From Opitutales bacterium (lineage in GTDB: Bacteria; Verrucomicrobiota; Verrucomicrobiia; Opitutales; JABSRG01): 36,460 nt of DNA. The position numbers and the translations under genes are program-made. The DNA lies in the NCBI GenBank assembly GCA_028280845.1, contig JANQKZ010000058.1:1-36460 (forward strand), read 5' to 3'. Under the pieces are notes generated by a model, which made no database searches, had not been told where the DNA came from, and saw only the letters and a list, made by a program, of their open reading frames with translations. Positions 28,689 through 36,460 of the stretch are shown here, piece after piece (within the stretch, counting starts at the first letter, position 1; every line of letters starts with the position of its first letter).

Positions 28689-29948
28689 TTATCCTGCGTA
28701 AATATCCTGTCGCATCGGGTCGTAGATCATCCGTCGGCCTGTCTCAAAGGAAGTGGCCGCCATAATGGAGCATACCGAGTGCTGGAAGGCGGCCTCAATG
28801 GGCGCGTTAGGGGTTTTTCCCGAGCGGACGCACTCCAGGAAATTCTCCCAGTGGTCGGGCCGCTCCACTTTTTCCACCTGATTGATTCCACGGATGGATC
28901 CATCCCGGTCTTTTCCGCCCTCGGCCGAATAGGTGGGGTTTACCCAATCCTGGAACCGCATCAGCCCCTTATTGGTGTAAATATTCCGGAAATTGTCGGC
29001 GTTGTTGCTGAACTGGTTGCTCGTGGTCAGCATGGGGCCATCTTCATACATGTAAGTGGCGAATACATTATCGGGTGCGGTGAACTGGTATTCGTCTTTC
29101 CACGTGGAAACACCTCCCTGGCAGGTGCAGCTGTCCGGGATGCCCAGGCCGGTGGCATAAAAGGCATAGTCCATGTAATGCACGCCCCATTGGGGAACCG
29201 GTCCCTGGCTGAATTCGTAATACCCATACCAGGCAGAGTAGACAACGGGGTCGAAAGCCCGGTCAGAGCGTCCCCCCAGGAATTCATCCCAATCGACATC
29301 CTCCTTTTTGATTTCCGGGTTAATATACTGGTACCAGTAAGGCTGCCGCCCATTACGGGCTTCTTCGATCCGGATAATATCTCCCATCACTCCCGATTTG
29401 AACAGGCGTCTGGCCCCTTCTGCGGCGGGAAAACTCCTCAATTGGGTACCGGCCTGGCAAACGATGCCAGACGCTTTTACGGCGTCGCAGGCGGTCTTTA
29501 ATCCGGCCATATCAATCCCTACGGGTTTCTCGATATAACAGTGTTTGCCTGCTTCCGCAGATAACTGCAGGTGCCCGGTATGGTGATGGTCAGGGGTGGC
29601 GACGAAGACGGCATCGACTTCTCTCGATTGAAGAAGGTCTCCAGCACGACGAAACGCCTTGGGTTTGCGTCCGAAATACTCCTGGCAGATGGTCATGGCC
29701 TTTTCACGGGCCACACTCCAGGTATCACAAACAGCGGATACCTCGACATTGTAGGATTCCTTTAAGCGGTTGAGGTTTTCTATGTGAGTACCGATTCCGC
29801 GGTGACCGCAACCGATGATACCGATGGCTAATCTATCATTAGAACCGGCCACACCCTTGTGGCGGGCGGCCGAGAGAAACTTGGGGAGGGTAAGGAGGGT
29901 AGATGCGCCTGCACTGGCGGCGAGAAACTTTCTTCGATTTATGTTCAT
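28689..29948 (-). CDS. Gfo/Idh/MocA family oxidoreductase with Tat signal
   Basis: A 419-residue NAD(P)-dependent oxidoreductase from ATG 29948, chosen because NRRKFLAASAGAS directly after it is a twin-arginine signal; an upstream in-frame start at 30002 adds 18 residues with no signal value. The Rossmann motif GIIGCGHRGIG (43-53) binds the cofactor, ATPDHHHTGHL follows, and EKPVG (140-144) is the conserved EKP element. Export by Tat fits a protein folded with bound cofactor. Family members oxidise sugar hydroxyls, often at C3. It is divergent from the DUF1080 gene, and this pair is known in 3-keto-glycoside breakdown. It probably acts on released oligosaccharides. Confidence 0.93.
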   Translation of the reverse strand: MNINRRKFLAASAGASTLLTLPKFLSAARHKGVAGSNDRLAIGIIGCGHRGIGTHIENLNRLKESYNVEVSAVCDTWSVAREKAMTICQEYFGRKPKAFRRAGDLLQSREVDAVFVATPDHHHTGHLQLSAEAGKHCYIEKPVGIDMAGLKTACDAVKASGIVCQAGTQLRSFPAAEGARRLFKSGVMGDIIRIEEARNGRQPYWYQYINPEIKKEDVDWDEFLGGRSDRAFDPVVYSAWYGYYEFSQGPVPQWGVHYMDYAFYATGLGIPDSCTCQGGVSTWKDEYQFTAPDNVFATYMYEDGPMLTTSNQFSNNADNFRNIYTNKGLMRFQDWVNPTYSAEGGKDRDGSIRGINQVEKVERPDHWENFLECVRSGKTPNAPIEAAFQHSVCSIMAATSFETGRRMIYDPMRQDIYAG

Positions 29949-30068
29949 CCTGATTGGGGTATTTCTATAAAAGACTAAGAAGTTCAGGAAAAAGGGAAAC
30001 AAGATTCAGCAGCTAATCCTTGAGTTCATGTGGGAGAATTAAGATGATCCTCTCCCCCTGTCCTGGCT
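29949..30068. promoter_or_regulatory. Divergent promoter region of oxidoreductase and DUF1080 genes
   Basis: A 120-base gap between two divergent starts, so both promoters must lie here or overlap the coding ends. I see no strong dyad and no confident -35/-10 pair. The arrangement suggests shared regulation. Confidence 0.4.
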
Positions 30069-31430
30069 ATGAAAATCCTCCTGAAAATGTTCCTGATCCC
30101 CCTTATTGTCCACGCTTCCCTGATTGCCGGGGAGATTGGTTTCGTTAACATGTTCAATGGCGATGACCTGGGAGGCTGGGTTCCCTGTAATATCGCGGCG
30201 GACACATTTTATGCGGAGGACGGGATGATAAAAACCATGGGCCATCCCGTCGGGATGCTCCGGACTGAGCGCATGTATGAAAATTTCATCATGGAATTTG
30301 AATGGAGGCACATGGAGCCTGGCGGAAATTCGGGTCTCTTTATTTGGGCAGACGGGTTCCCTTCCATTGGTTCACCTTACTCACGGGGAATAGAAATCCA
30401 GATCCTGGATGAAGGCTTCAATCGGCCCGGAAAAAACGAGTGGTATACCACTCAAGGGGATGTTTTTCCCGTTAACGGAGCACAACTCACCCTGGCTGGA
30501 CGGATATCTCCCAATGGAAGGCGAAGCTTCCCCATGGAAGAGCGCACTCAGGCTTCCCCTGAATGGAACCACTACCGGGTTGAGGCCAACAACGGCGACA
30601 TCAGCCTGAGTATAAACGGGAAGGAAGTCACCATTGCGAAAGCGGCGAATCCGAGGATGGGCTACTTGATGCTGGAATCGGAAGGTGCAGAAATTCATTT
30701 CCGAAATTTAAAAATTATGGAGCTCCCTAGCACGCATCCTCAACCCTATGAGATCGCGGAGAACGCGGATGGATTTGTTCCCTTGTTTGATGGCTTGAGC
30801 TTCGATGGTTGGAAGGTGCCGGAGGGGGATAACGGACACTGGAAAATTGTAAACCAAGTGATGGACTACGACGCGATGAGTGAAGCCGGAGGGGAAAAGT
30901 CTTTGTGGTCGGAACAGTCTTTCCGCGACTTTGATTTGGTGGTGGATTGGAGAATCAAGGAAACCCCCTACACGAATCCCCGGATGTATCATGTGCTTCC
31001 GGATGGGTTAGAAGAAATGGATGCCGCTGGTAACCCCATTCCATACCCTGCTCCTGATTCAGATTCAGGGATCTACCTCCGCGGCCAGGGAAAGTATCAA
31101 GTCAATATCTGGTGTTGGCCTGTTGGATCCGGTGAGATGTATGGCGTGCGAAAGGATATGAAACTTCCCGCGGAGGTGCGGGCAGGAGTGACCCCCATTC
31201 GTAAAGCGGACCGTCCGGTAGGAGAGTGGAACCAATTCTTTATTTCCGTTCGCGGCAACCATGTCCGGGTGCTGTTGAACGGGCAGGTCGTTATCCCAGG
31301 AGTCGAAATTCCTGGAATGCCGGAGGAAGGCCCCCTCGCGCTGCAACACCATGGTCACATGGTGGACGGGAAATGGAAGAGCTCGCCGTCCCTTGTGCAG
31401 TTCCGAAATATTTTTGTTCGGGAGTATTAG
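30069..31430 (+). CDS. Secreted protein with two DUF1080 (3-keto-disaccharide hydrolase) domains
   Basis: A 453-residue protein with a signal peptide (1-20, ILLKMFLIPLIVHASLIA). It contains two tandem DUF1080 domains. The first is about residues 22-220 (FVNMFNGDDLGGW, GGNSGLFIW, GIEIQILDEG, WNHYRVEANNG). The second is about 235-452 (FVPLFDGLSFDGW, SDSGIYLRGQGKYQVNIW, WNQFFISVRGN, LQHHGH). Each has the concanavalin-like beta-sandwich signature of the family. Characterised members cleave 3-keto-glycosides by elimination or hydrolysis after an oxidoreductase makes the keto group. Both domains keep their SGxxxR/W and EIQ/VNIW core strands, so both may be active or one may bind sugar. It pairs with the divergent oxidoreductase. 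Confidence 0.92.
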   Translation: MKILLKMFLIPLIVHASLIAGEIGFVNMFNGDDLGGWVPCNIAADTFYAEDGMIKTMGHPVGMLRTERMYENFIMEFEWRHMEPGGNSGLFIWADGFPSIGSPYSRGIEIQILDEGFNRPGKNEWYTTQGDVFPVNGAQLTLAGRISPNGRRSFPMEERTQASPEWNHYRVEANNGDISLSINGKEVTIAKAANPRMGYLMLESEGAEIHFRNLKIMELPSTHPQPYEIAENADGFVPLFDGLSFDGWKVPEGDNGHWKIVNQVMDYDAMSEAGGEKSLWSEQSFRDFDLVVDWRIKETPYTNPRMYHVLPDGLEEMDAAGNPIPYPAPDSDSGIYLRGQGKYQVNIWCWPVGSGEMYGVRKDMKLPAEVRAGVTPIRKADRPVGEWNQFFISVRGNHVRVLLNGQVVIPGVEIPGMPEEGPLALQHHGHMVDGKWKSSPSLVQFRNIFVREY

Positions 31431-31698
31431 GTCCGGTTGATTGATTGTGGGGGAGGAATAATTAAGATTTTAGCAGCCAAGGACTAATTGGCGTTTGCAA
31501 GACAAGTTCTTACAAAAGGATCTGTGGGGGGAGGGCAGGGCTTCCGCACCGCCAAATTTTTGTTTTGATATGCTACCGGGATTTTGGTCACCGAGGACGC
31601 CGACCCTCCTTCGCGGCTGTTTAATGGTGTGTTCGGGGATGCCGCCCCACCTTGGCGCAAATGGGCAGGGCCTTTGACCACGCGCCTGCCGACTATGC
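31431..31698. repeat. Repeat-like intergenic region with several dyads
   Basis: No gene is supported in these 268 bases. The part from about 31500 to 31698 has several imperfect inverted repeats: GGTCACCG...CGCCGACC (about 31588-31607) and GGGCAGG...CCTGCC (about 31664-31691). Stop-poor frames on both strands and the repeated GGCGG/CCGCC blocks give a look unlike the neighbouring genes and like interspersed intergenic elements. The last residues of the beta-helix protein (EGPVYRSP) are encoded at its edge, so the element may have altered that gene's 3' end. A genome-wide copy search would settle it. Confidence 0.35.
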
Positions 31699-33369
31699 TC
31701 AAGGACTTCGATAAACGGGGCCCTCCTGCAATTCGATGGCTCCCATATCGGGGGCACCGACGATTGGATTACCGAAGAAGTCAGTTTCAACCTCCAGTCC
31801 GATTGTCAGGCCTATTGGGTCGTCGGGGAGCTTGGCCGGAACAATGCCTTTATCCCTGATCAGATCTTTATTGGTCGGGATGTAATCCTCTGCCTTGAAA
31901 CCACCTGGATTGCTAAATTTTGGGTCCCCTACCTTTGGGTTGGTGTCTTGAATCAAAAGGCTTTCGGGAAGCGTGTTGGCTTTTGCGTATAAGTTGTTTT
32001 CGAAAACGACCCGCTGGGGGGTTGTGGGTTCATTTGTGTTAGGATCCTTCACATGTCTCGAGGCATCCCCGACCGGGGGAAGGATGTAGAAGATATTGTT
32101 AGCAACAAAAATCCCATCGGTATTTGAGATGATGGAGAAGTTGGTTGTCTGGTTACTTCGGACATAGACCGTATTGTTGTAAACATATGAATTGATGGGG
32201 CCGATTTGTGGTTTGTCCCTCCCGGTGAACCCACTCGTCCAGAGGGTGTTGCCTGCCGATCGGGCACCGAGGGTTCCCTTAATGCGCCAGCCATCGTTAA
32301 TGCTGATGTTATAGCGGTAGGCACAGTTCCGGTTGTTGCCCAGGATTTCAACAAAGCCCCCATGGTTGTTAATACTCAGGTTATATTGGACCACCACGTT
32401 GTTGCAGTTGAAATCGATGTGTGCACCGTGGGAGTCGTGCTTGCCAAAGGCGTGCATGAACGTGTTGTGCTCAATGAGTACGTCATTACAGGTCCATGGC
32501 CAGATTCCGCTGCCTCGATTGTGCATCCGGGGGTCGACATCGGATCCGGTATCATCGGTGACATTGCCCTGGACGAGGACATTTTGACAAACCCCTGGAA
32601 CCATGCCCGGGCCACCGATTTCCTTGAGGTAGTTGTTTTTGATCGTCAGGTTTTTGAGGTAAACAAATTCCTTCCCTCGACTTCCGAATACACGGATGCC
32701 GGTGTGACCGGTTCTCAGGATGTTGCAACCTTCGATCTTGATGTCGGAGATGACCGCTTTGGGGTCGTCCATGGAGATGTAGATGCCGTATCCCATGTTG
32801 GAGGTGGGATTTTGCCCATCTCTGTCGATACTTTCGGTCGCGAAAACGTGATGTATATTCAGATTACGGAGTTGGATGTTGGGGTAATTGCCGGGTTTGT
32901 CGGCTTTGATATAGACTCCATAGCGGACCGTCCGAGCTGATTCCTCGACCGGTTGTCCTCCATCCGCAGTCAACTCCAGATCCTTAATGATGAAGTGACG
33001 ACCGTTTTGAACTTCAATGGCGGCTCGGTAACCCCTGGCGTCAATAGCGGGCATTGAATCGGCCCCAATCCTGGAATTATAGGCGGAGACAACGACCGGG
33101 TTTTGCTTGGAACCATTTGCTTTCAATCGAAGTGATCCAGTGAAGGTCCGGCCCCTGCTGAGCAGCAGCTGATCGCCTGCTCTGTATGCAAGTTGACTGG
33201 CTCGACCGAGGGATTGCCATGCGGTTTCGGGCGAAAGTCCATCCGCCTCATCACATCCGGACCAGCTGTCAACATAGTAGGTAGTGGCTCCGTGAATAGG
33301 AGCGACCAGTAAGACAAATCCAAGCAGGAGGAAGTTGCCCAAGGCCTTCAGATGGGGTAGCGGTTTCAT
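31699..33369 (-). CDS. Secreted right-handed parallel beta-helix protein, possible polysaccharide lyase
   Basis: A 556-residue protein from ATG 33369, which gives a signal peptide (residues 1-28, ALGNFLLLGFVLLVAPIHGA); a start at 33408 adds 13 residues with no clear use. It begins with TTYYVDSWSGCDEADGLSP, the usual entry of pectate-lyase-like helices, and then has many short beta-coil repeats (IKIEGCNILRTGHTGIRVFG, LTIKNNYLKEIGGPG, VLIEHNTFMHAFGKHDSHG, YVYNNTVYVRSN). A pectin-lyase fold is clear. Catalytic residues of a specific lyase family (such as PL6 or PL9) are not certain. It may cut the backbone of the target polymer. The tail ends DMGAIELQ followed by 8 residues at a repeat-like boundary. 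Confidence 0.85.
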   Translation of the reverse strand: MKPLPHLKALGNFLLLGFVLLVAPIHGATTYYVDSWSGCDEADGLSPETAWQSLGRASQLAYRAGDQLLLSRGRTFTGSLRLKANGSKQNPVVVSAYNSRIGADSMPAIDARGYRAAIEVQNGRHFIIKDLELTADGGQPVEESARTVRYGVYIKADKPGNYPNIQLRNLNIHHVFATESIDRDGQNPTSNMGYGIYISMDDPKAVISDIKIEGCNILRTGHTGIRVFGSRGKEFVYLKNLTIKNNYLKEIGGPGMVPGVCQNVLVQGNVTDDTGSDVDPRMHNRGSGIWPWTCNDVLIEHNTFMHAFGKHDSHGAHIDFNCNNVVVQYNLSINNHGGFVEILGNNRNCAYRYNISINDGWRIKGTLGARSAGNTLWTSGFTGRDKPQIGPINSYVYNNTVYVRSNQTTNFSIISNTDGIFVANNIFYILPPVGDASRHVKDPNTNEPTTPQRVVFENNLYAKANTLPESLLIQDTNPKVGDPKFSNPGGFKAEDYIPTNKDLIRDKGIVPAKLPDDPIGLTIGLEVETDFFGNPIVGAPDMGAIELQEGPVYRSP

Positions 33370-33489
33370 AACAATATGGGGGAAGAATATCTGATTAAAC
33401 CGGGGCAAAGACTGGAGGATTCACAGCCCGGCCTGGATCTGGGGACTGGTATTCCTGTTTAGACTGCATGGATGCGCAGCCCATCTGTC

Positions 33490-35670
33490 CTATCTGCTAG
33501 CCAAGGTCCTTTCTGCCGTGAGGGTGACTGTCGTCGGGGTGTAAGCTATACGGAAAAGTGTTCCATCATCGGCCATCACCTGATTGTCGGGATTAGTAAA
33601 ATGGCCACGGATAGAATGAGCGGAGAGGGCCACGAAGGTCGTTCCCGGAAGGAAAACCTGTTCGGGTTGTATGGTGATTTGCAGGTCCCCGCCCAGGTCG
33701 CAGTTGCCCGAAATCTGAATCGCCGCTCGATCGGAGTGAGTGAGCGTCAGGTTGATGGTGCCTTTATTGTTAAGCGGGGCATGGATCTCTCCTTGGCCTT
33801 TCAGGGTGGCACCCTTCCGGATGGAGACGGGTCTCAGGGAAGTGAGATTGGCGTCTTTCAGGGAGAGGACTGCTCCAGGCAGGAGCCGCAATTCATTTCT
33901 CGCTGTCAGGCTGGTTCCGGGATGCAGGATAAGTTCCTGTCCATTTCCAATTTCCAAGGCCAGGAATTCCAGGTCTTTCCTGGCATGGGCACGCTGCTGT
34001 TGTGTGGTGGTATTGTGCATGGTCGCGATCCAGGAGAGCCGTGGGGCTCCGTCGTCGGTCATGTAGGTAATGCCCTCATTCCTGTAAATGTAGTCTGTCC
34101 AATTGGAGGCTGCATTGGCGGAGGTATTGTTGTCTCCTCTCCAGTGGTGATACGTTACGGCAAATCCCTTGGGTTCATCCACGCGTTCGCCCAAGAGGAG
34201 GGTGTGGAGGCGATCCACGAGCTTGGGATACTGGTCCGCTATATTGGTGGATTCGGAGTGATCCTGAACCAGATTGTAAAGCTCGAGGCCCGATTTGGTC
34301 CGAACCAGTTTCCAATCACCCTCAATGATGGATTGCCCGTCCTTAGCCTCATGAATGAGAAACTGGCGGGGGGAAGAAGTCGTGGCGCCGCTGAGAAAAG
34401 GGGCCAAAGAAACTCCGTCCAGTCCCAGCGGGATTTCCGCCCCCGCCAGCTCACTGAAAGTGGGCAGCAGGTCGGAGGCATCGATGACGACGTTGTTGCT
34501 GGTTCCGGGTTTCAACTGGGCGCTTTCATGAATCTGAGCGGGCCAACGCATGATGGTGGGGACACGGATCCCTCCTTCATAGATACTGGTTTTCCACTTT
34601 CGCAGGTCATGATTGGCATTAAACTCATCGTTGCTTGTCTGCTGGGGACCTCCGTTATCCGACATAAAGATCACGAGGGTGTTATCAGCAACGGAATCGG
34701 AGGTGTCCCCGTCGTTGTTGGGATCCTCCAGGGCGTGGAGCATGTGGCCAAAGTGAGCATCAATTCGGGTGACCATGGCCGCCCATTGCTGCGATTGAGA
34801 GTCGAGAGAGGCGAAGTGGGGATCATCTCGGTAGGCTTCATCCCATTCGGGCAGTGTCTGGATTTCGCCAAAAGGGGCATGGGGAATTTGAACGGCTACG
34901 AGGGCAAAGAAGGGGGTGCCATCCCTGTTGTAGGCTTGAGCATTTTGACGTACAAAGTCGAGTGCATGAAAGGCATAAAGGTCATCGCAGTACCCAATTT
35001 CTGGGTACCCGGGGTGATTTTGTCTGGCCGGGTAGTCGGGGTAATCCGGATTGTTTTTATATGCAGCCAGGGAATTGGGGATTAACTCCAGGTCGCCTTT
35101 GGACGAAGCCTTTGCAGGGGCGTGCCAGAGGGTGGGTTGGAAAAAGGTGTGGGCGCGAATGTGGTGGAGCTCCGCCAGGACATGCTCATAACCATGCGAG
35201 GTTGGAAGGGTCTGGATATTGACAATCTCTGGATTGGGGATGCTTTGGGATCCGCCAAAACCCCACTTGCCCCAATAACCCGTAGTGTAGCCCGCAGCTG
35301 AAAGGACATCTCCCATGGTAACATCTTCTGCCCGCATTGCTTTCTTCGCATTATCGGGGTCGTTCCGGTCGGCAAAAGTATGCCCCTGGTGCATGCCGGT
35401 TTGTTGGGACGACCGGGCAGGGGAGCAAACGGTGCAGCCATAGGCTCGAGTGAAGTTGACCCCCTCCGCGGCGAGTTTGTCCAGATTGGGTGTTTTGACA
35501 GCGGGAAGACTGGCGGCCCGGCGCTCGTCCTGGCCGTTGGCTCCAATTGCACCCCAGCCCATGTCATCCGCATACAGATACAGAATATTCGGACGAGGGG
35601 GATCGCCGGCCACGGCTTGCTGCAAAAGCAAGCAGAGGGTGGGGATAAGAAGCAGGATGAGTCGGTTCAT
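33490..35670 (-). CDS. S1 family sulfatase with C-terminal beta-rich extension
   Basis: A 726-residue secreted protein from ATG 35670, which gives a good signal peptide (1-21, LILLLIPTLCLLLQQAVA); a longer frame to 35862 runs through a decayed gene and is rejected. C82 in CSPARSS is the formylglycine precursor; YADDMGWG (33-40) and MSDNGG are metal motifs. The usual GKWHxG reads GKWGFGG, so the histidine is absent. The catalytic part ends near residue 490. The rest (about 505-726) starts RGDNNTSANAASNW and contains repeated beta-strand segments (LRLLPGAVLSLKDANL, ISGNCDLGGDLQITI, PGTTFVALSA) like autotransporter-associated strand regions of Verrucomicrobia. It may anchor the enzyme or bind glycan. 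No Shine-Dalgarno is seen upstream. Confidence 0.92.
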   Translation of the reverse strand: MNRLILLLIPTLCLLLQQAVAGDPPRPNILYLYADDMGWGAIGANGQDERRAASLPAVKTPNLDKLAAEGVNFTRAYGCTVCSPARSSQQTGMHQGHTFADRNDPDNAKKAMRAEDVTMGDVLSAAGYTTGYWGKWGFGGSQSIPNPEIVNIQTLPTSHGYEHVLAELHHIRAHTFFQPTLWHAPAKASSKGDLELIPNSLAAYKNNPDYPDYPARQNHPGYPEIGYCDDLYAFHALDFVRQNAQAYNRDGTPFFALVAVQIPHAPFGEIQTLPEWDEAYRDDPHFASLDSQSQQWAAMVTRIDAHFGHMLHALEDPNNDGDTSDSVADNTLVIFMSDNGGPQQTSNDEFNANHDLRKWKTSIYEGGIRVPTIMRWPAQIHESAQLKPGTSNNVVIDASDLLPTFSELAGAEIPLGLDGVSLAPFLSGATTSSPRQFLIHEAKDGQSIIEGDWKLVRTKSGLELYNLVQDHSESTNIADQYPKLVDRLHTLLLGERVDEPKGFAVTYHHWRGDNNTSANAASNWTDYIYRNEGITYMTDDGAPRLSWIATMHNTTTQQQRAHARKDLEFLALEIGNGQELILHPGTSLTARNELRLLPGAVLSLKDANLTSLRPVSIRKGATLKGQGEIHAPLNNKGTINLTLTHSDRAAIQISGNCDLGGDLQITIQPEQVFLPGTTFVALSAHSIRGHFTNPDNQVMADDGTLFRIAYTPTTVTLTAERTLASR

Positions 35671-35774
35671 GGTTAACTGGTTTCGGTTTCGGTTGGGGTG
35701 GGGGTTGGCTGAAAAGCGAATGAACCACTTTACACTTTCAGTGAAGAATTTGCGAAAAGAATATGCCGGGGAGG

Positions 35775-35989
35775 ACGTATTACGTGATCTCCGGTAGAAG
35801 CAAATCGGTCCAGAGGTTTGCCAAAAGCCAAGACATGACCCCATTGCTGCACTCCTCGGCATCAGGATGGGGCCAACTCCAGGTTTGTTGCCTGGGTTTG
35901 AAACTGCTTTGAGTATTCGAAAACCGCCTGGTTGAGGTCACTCCTCCTACCGTTCCCTTGTATATCAGGTCTGCAAAATCCACCGACAT
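35775..35989 (-). pseudogene. hipA: hipA-like toxin/kinase gene, N-terminal relic
   Basis: The frame starts at ATG 35989 with FADLIYKGTVGG, matching the opening of HipA-type kinases (ADVxxxGxxVG). The match then moves to another frame as DLNQAVFEYSKQF and LELAPS, the usual FEYxxxFLxxxxxLAPL of HipA, and ends at TGA. Further down, LLAN and PLDRFA in different frames recall the GLLADSLPDxFG motif. After about 35775 the similarity stops, so the kinase core is missing. The ATG overlaps the TGA that would end an undamaged hipB (TGATG), which is the normal linkage of this module. It cannot make a working toxin. The identification rests on motif reading only. Confidence 0.6.
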
Positions 35990-36009
35990 CAGCGCACCCT
36001 TTGTCTTTG

Positions 36010-36258
36010 TTACCCCATCAATTTCCTTGCCTCATCAGGACTCATTACGGGCTCTGGCAAGAGATTCGCCAGTGCGTTACTTTGCCCCAGGGCTTTCAAG
36101 GCTTGAGCAAGCGTCTCTGGGGTGACGTTTCGGCCATTCTCAAGCGAAGATAGGGCATCCTTACTCACCGCCGCGTTGGCAGCGAGGTCCATCATCTTTA
36201 GACCTTCCTGAATCCGGTGCCTACGGATGCGTTGCCCCAAGGTCCTGAATTCATTCAT
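36010..36258 (-). CDS. hipB: HipB-like helix-turn-helix (XRE) regulator, probably shortened by a stop
   Basis: An 82-residue protein from ATG 36258, which opens with the HTH domain directly; a start at 36300 would add 14 residues. LGQRIRRHRIQEGLKMMDLAANAAVSKDALSSLENG (read in two pieces) is an XRE-type HTH, followed by TPETLAQALKALG, and LLPEPVMSPDEARKLMG is typical of HipB-type antitoxins. It stops at TAA 36010-36012, but the same frame continues QRQRVR and ends at TGA 35989-35991 overlapping the hipA relic start. The normal tail of such proteins is KGKxRQRxR, so one base change (AAA to TAA) probably made the stop. The HTH is intact, so a DNA-binding protein may still be made. Confidence 0.75.
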   Translation of the reverse strand: MNEFRTLGQRIRRHRIQEGLKMMDLAANAAVSKDALSSLENGRNVTPETLAQALKALGQSNALANLLPEPVMSPDEARKLMG

Positions 36259-36460
36259 AAAATTGGTTATGAGCAGTTTTATAGTTAAAACATAAGACAA
36301 TCAGTGCGAATGTCAGCATGGAGGATGGAGGTGGACCCCCGGACCTCAGCCGTGGAACGTTCTAGAGCAATCTGCATTTAAATTGAGGCGCTGGCCTTGC
36401 GATTTTGGTCGTTCAACGAGGCGCCTCCTTAGCGGAAATCCCTGTAAGGGCTTTTGCTAA
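36259..36460. other. Edge region upstream of the HipB-like gene
   Basis: Holds the promoter of the leftward regulator; the bases just before its start are AT-rich (36259-36300). A 10-base palindrome GAGGCGCCTC lies at 36418-36427, and GAGGCGC recurs at 36385, which may belong to an intergenic repeat. No gene is supported up to the end of the window. Confidence 0.35.

Noticed and set aside
31470-31790. 106-codon minus-strand frame across the gap and the end of the beta-helix gene
   Set aside because: It overlaps a well-supported gene in another frame, is Arg/Pro-rich in the style of chance frames in GC-rich DNA, and lies in a repeat-like block.
33472-35085. Long 537-codon plus-strand frame
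   Set aside because: It is antisense to the sulfatase at 33490-35670, has no signal or domain pattern, and is explained by codon bias of the real gene.
35671-35862. Extension of the seventh sulfatase to 35862
   Set aside because: It passes through the hipA relic and would bury a good signal peptide 64 residues inside.
36385-36427. Attachment site or inverted-repeat end from the repeated GAGGCGC
   Set aside because: Only a 7-base direct match and a 10-base palindrome are seen, with no integrase or element nearby.

Overview
The window looks like a carbohydrate-degradation region of a marine-type Verrucomicrobiota bacterium, probably class Opitutae. This rests on three things: the acidic N-terminal leader of the TonB-dependent receptor (LSPFVVEE just after the signal peptide), the density of secreted S1 sulfatases mixed with FG-GAP and propeller proteins, and the near absence of Shine-Dalgarno sequences. 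The lineage is inferred from sequence style, not from a marker gene.

Layout, left to right. Positions 1-383 are an AT-rich relic with one short coiled-coil-like reading frame. A leftward gene group (6397 to 384) encodes two sulfatases, a BNR_4 beta-propeller protein resembling ulvan-type polysaccharide lyases, and an FG-GAP protein; hairpin repeats interrupt it at 3027-3129. Next come a secreted protein with a TonB C-terminal-like domain (6723-7898, leftward) and, divergently, a translationally coupled FG-GAP lipoprotein/TPR pair (8019-10747). A large TonB-dependent receptor (10935-14315) with its own intrinsic terminator and a third sulfatase (14756-16177) run leftward. A one-piece hybrid two-component regulator (16357-20376) is followed by a rightward group of a GH2 beta-galactosidase-type enzyme and three sulfatases (20476-28517). 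A Gfo/Idh/MocA oxidoreductase and a double DUF1080 protein are divergently arranged (28689-31430). A secreted parallel beta-helix protein and a seventh sulfatase with a beta-rich C-terminal extension follow, leftward (31699-35670). The right edge holds a decayed hipBA-like toxin-antitoxin module.

Working model: the HTCS senses an oligosaccharide in the periplasm and switches on nearby genes. Sulfatases remove sulfate esters, the propeller and beta-helix proteins may cut the backbone, the GH2 enzyme trims galactose-type residues, and the oxidoreductase/DUF1080 pair may cleave a glycosidic bond through a 3-keto intermediate. The TonB-dependent receptor would import products; no SusD partner is present. 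Seven sulfatases point to a heavily sulfated polymer such as an algal ulvan or sulfated galactan, but the substrate cannot be fixed from sequence alone. No sulfatase-maturing enzyme lies in the window.

The most unusual signals are a 15-unit heptanucleotide repeat lying between the start codon and the hydrophobic signal-peptide core of one sulfatase (a possible on/off slippage switch), the decayed hipBA module whose antitoxin tail is cut by one in-frame stop, a relic FG-GAP reading frame at 28518-28655, and a sulfatase with a non-standard formylglycine motif.
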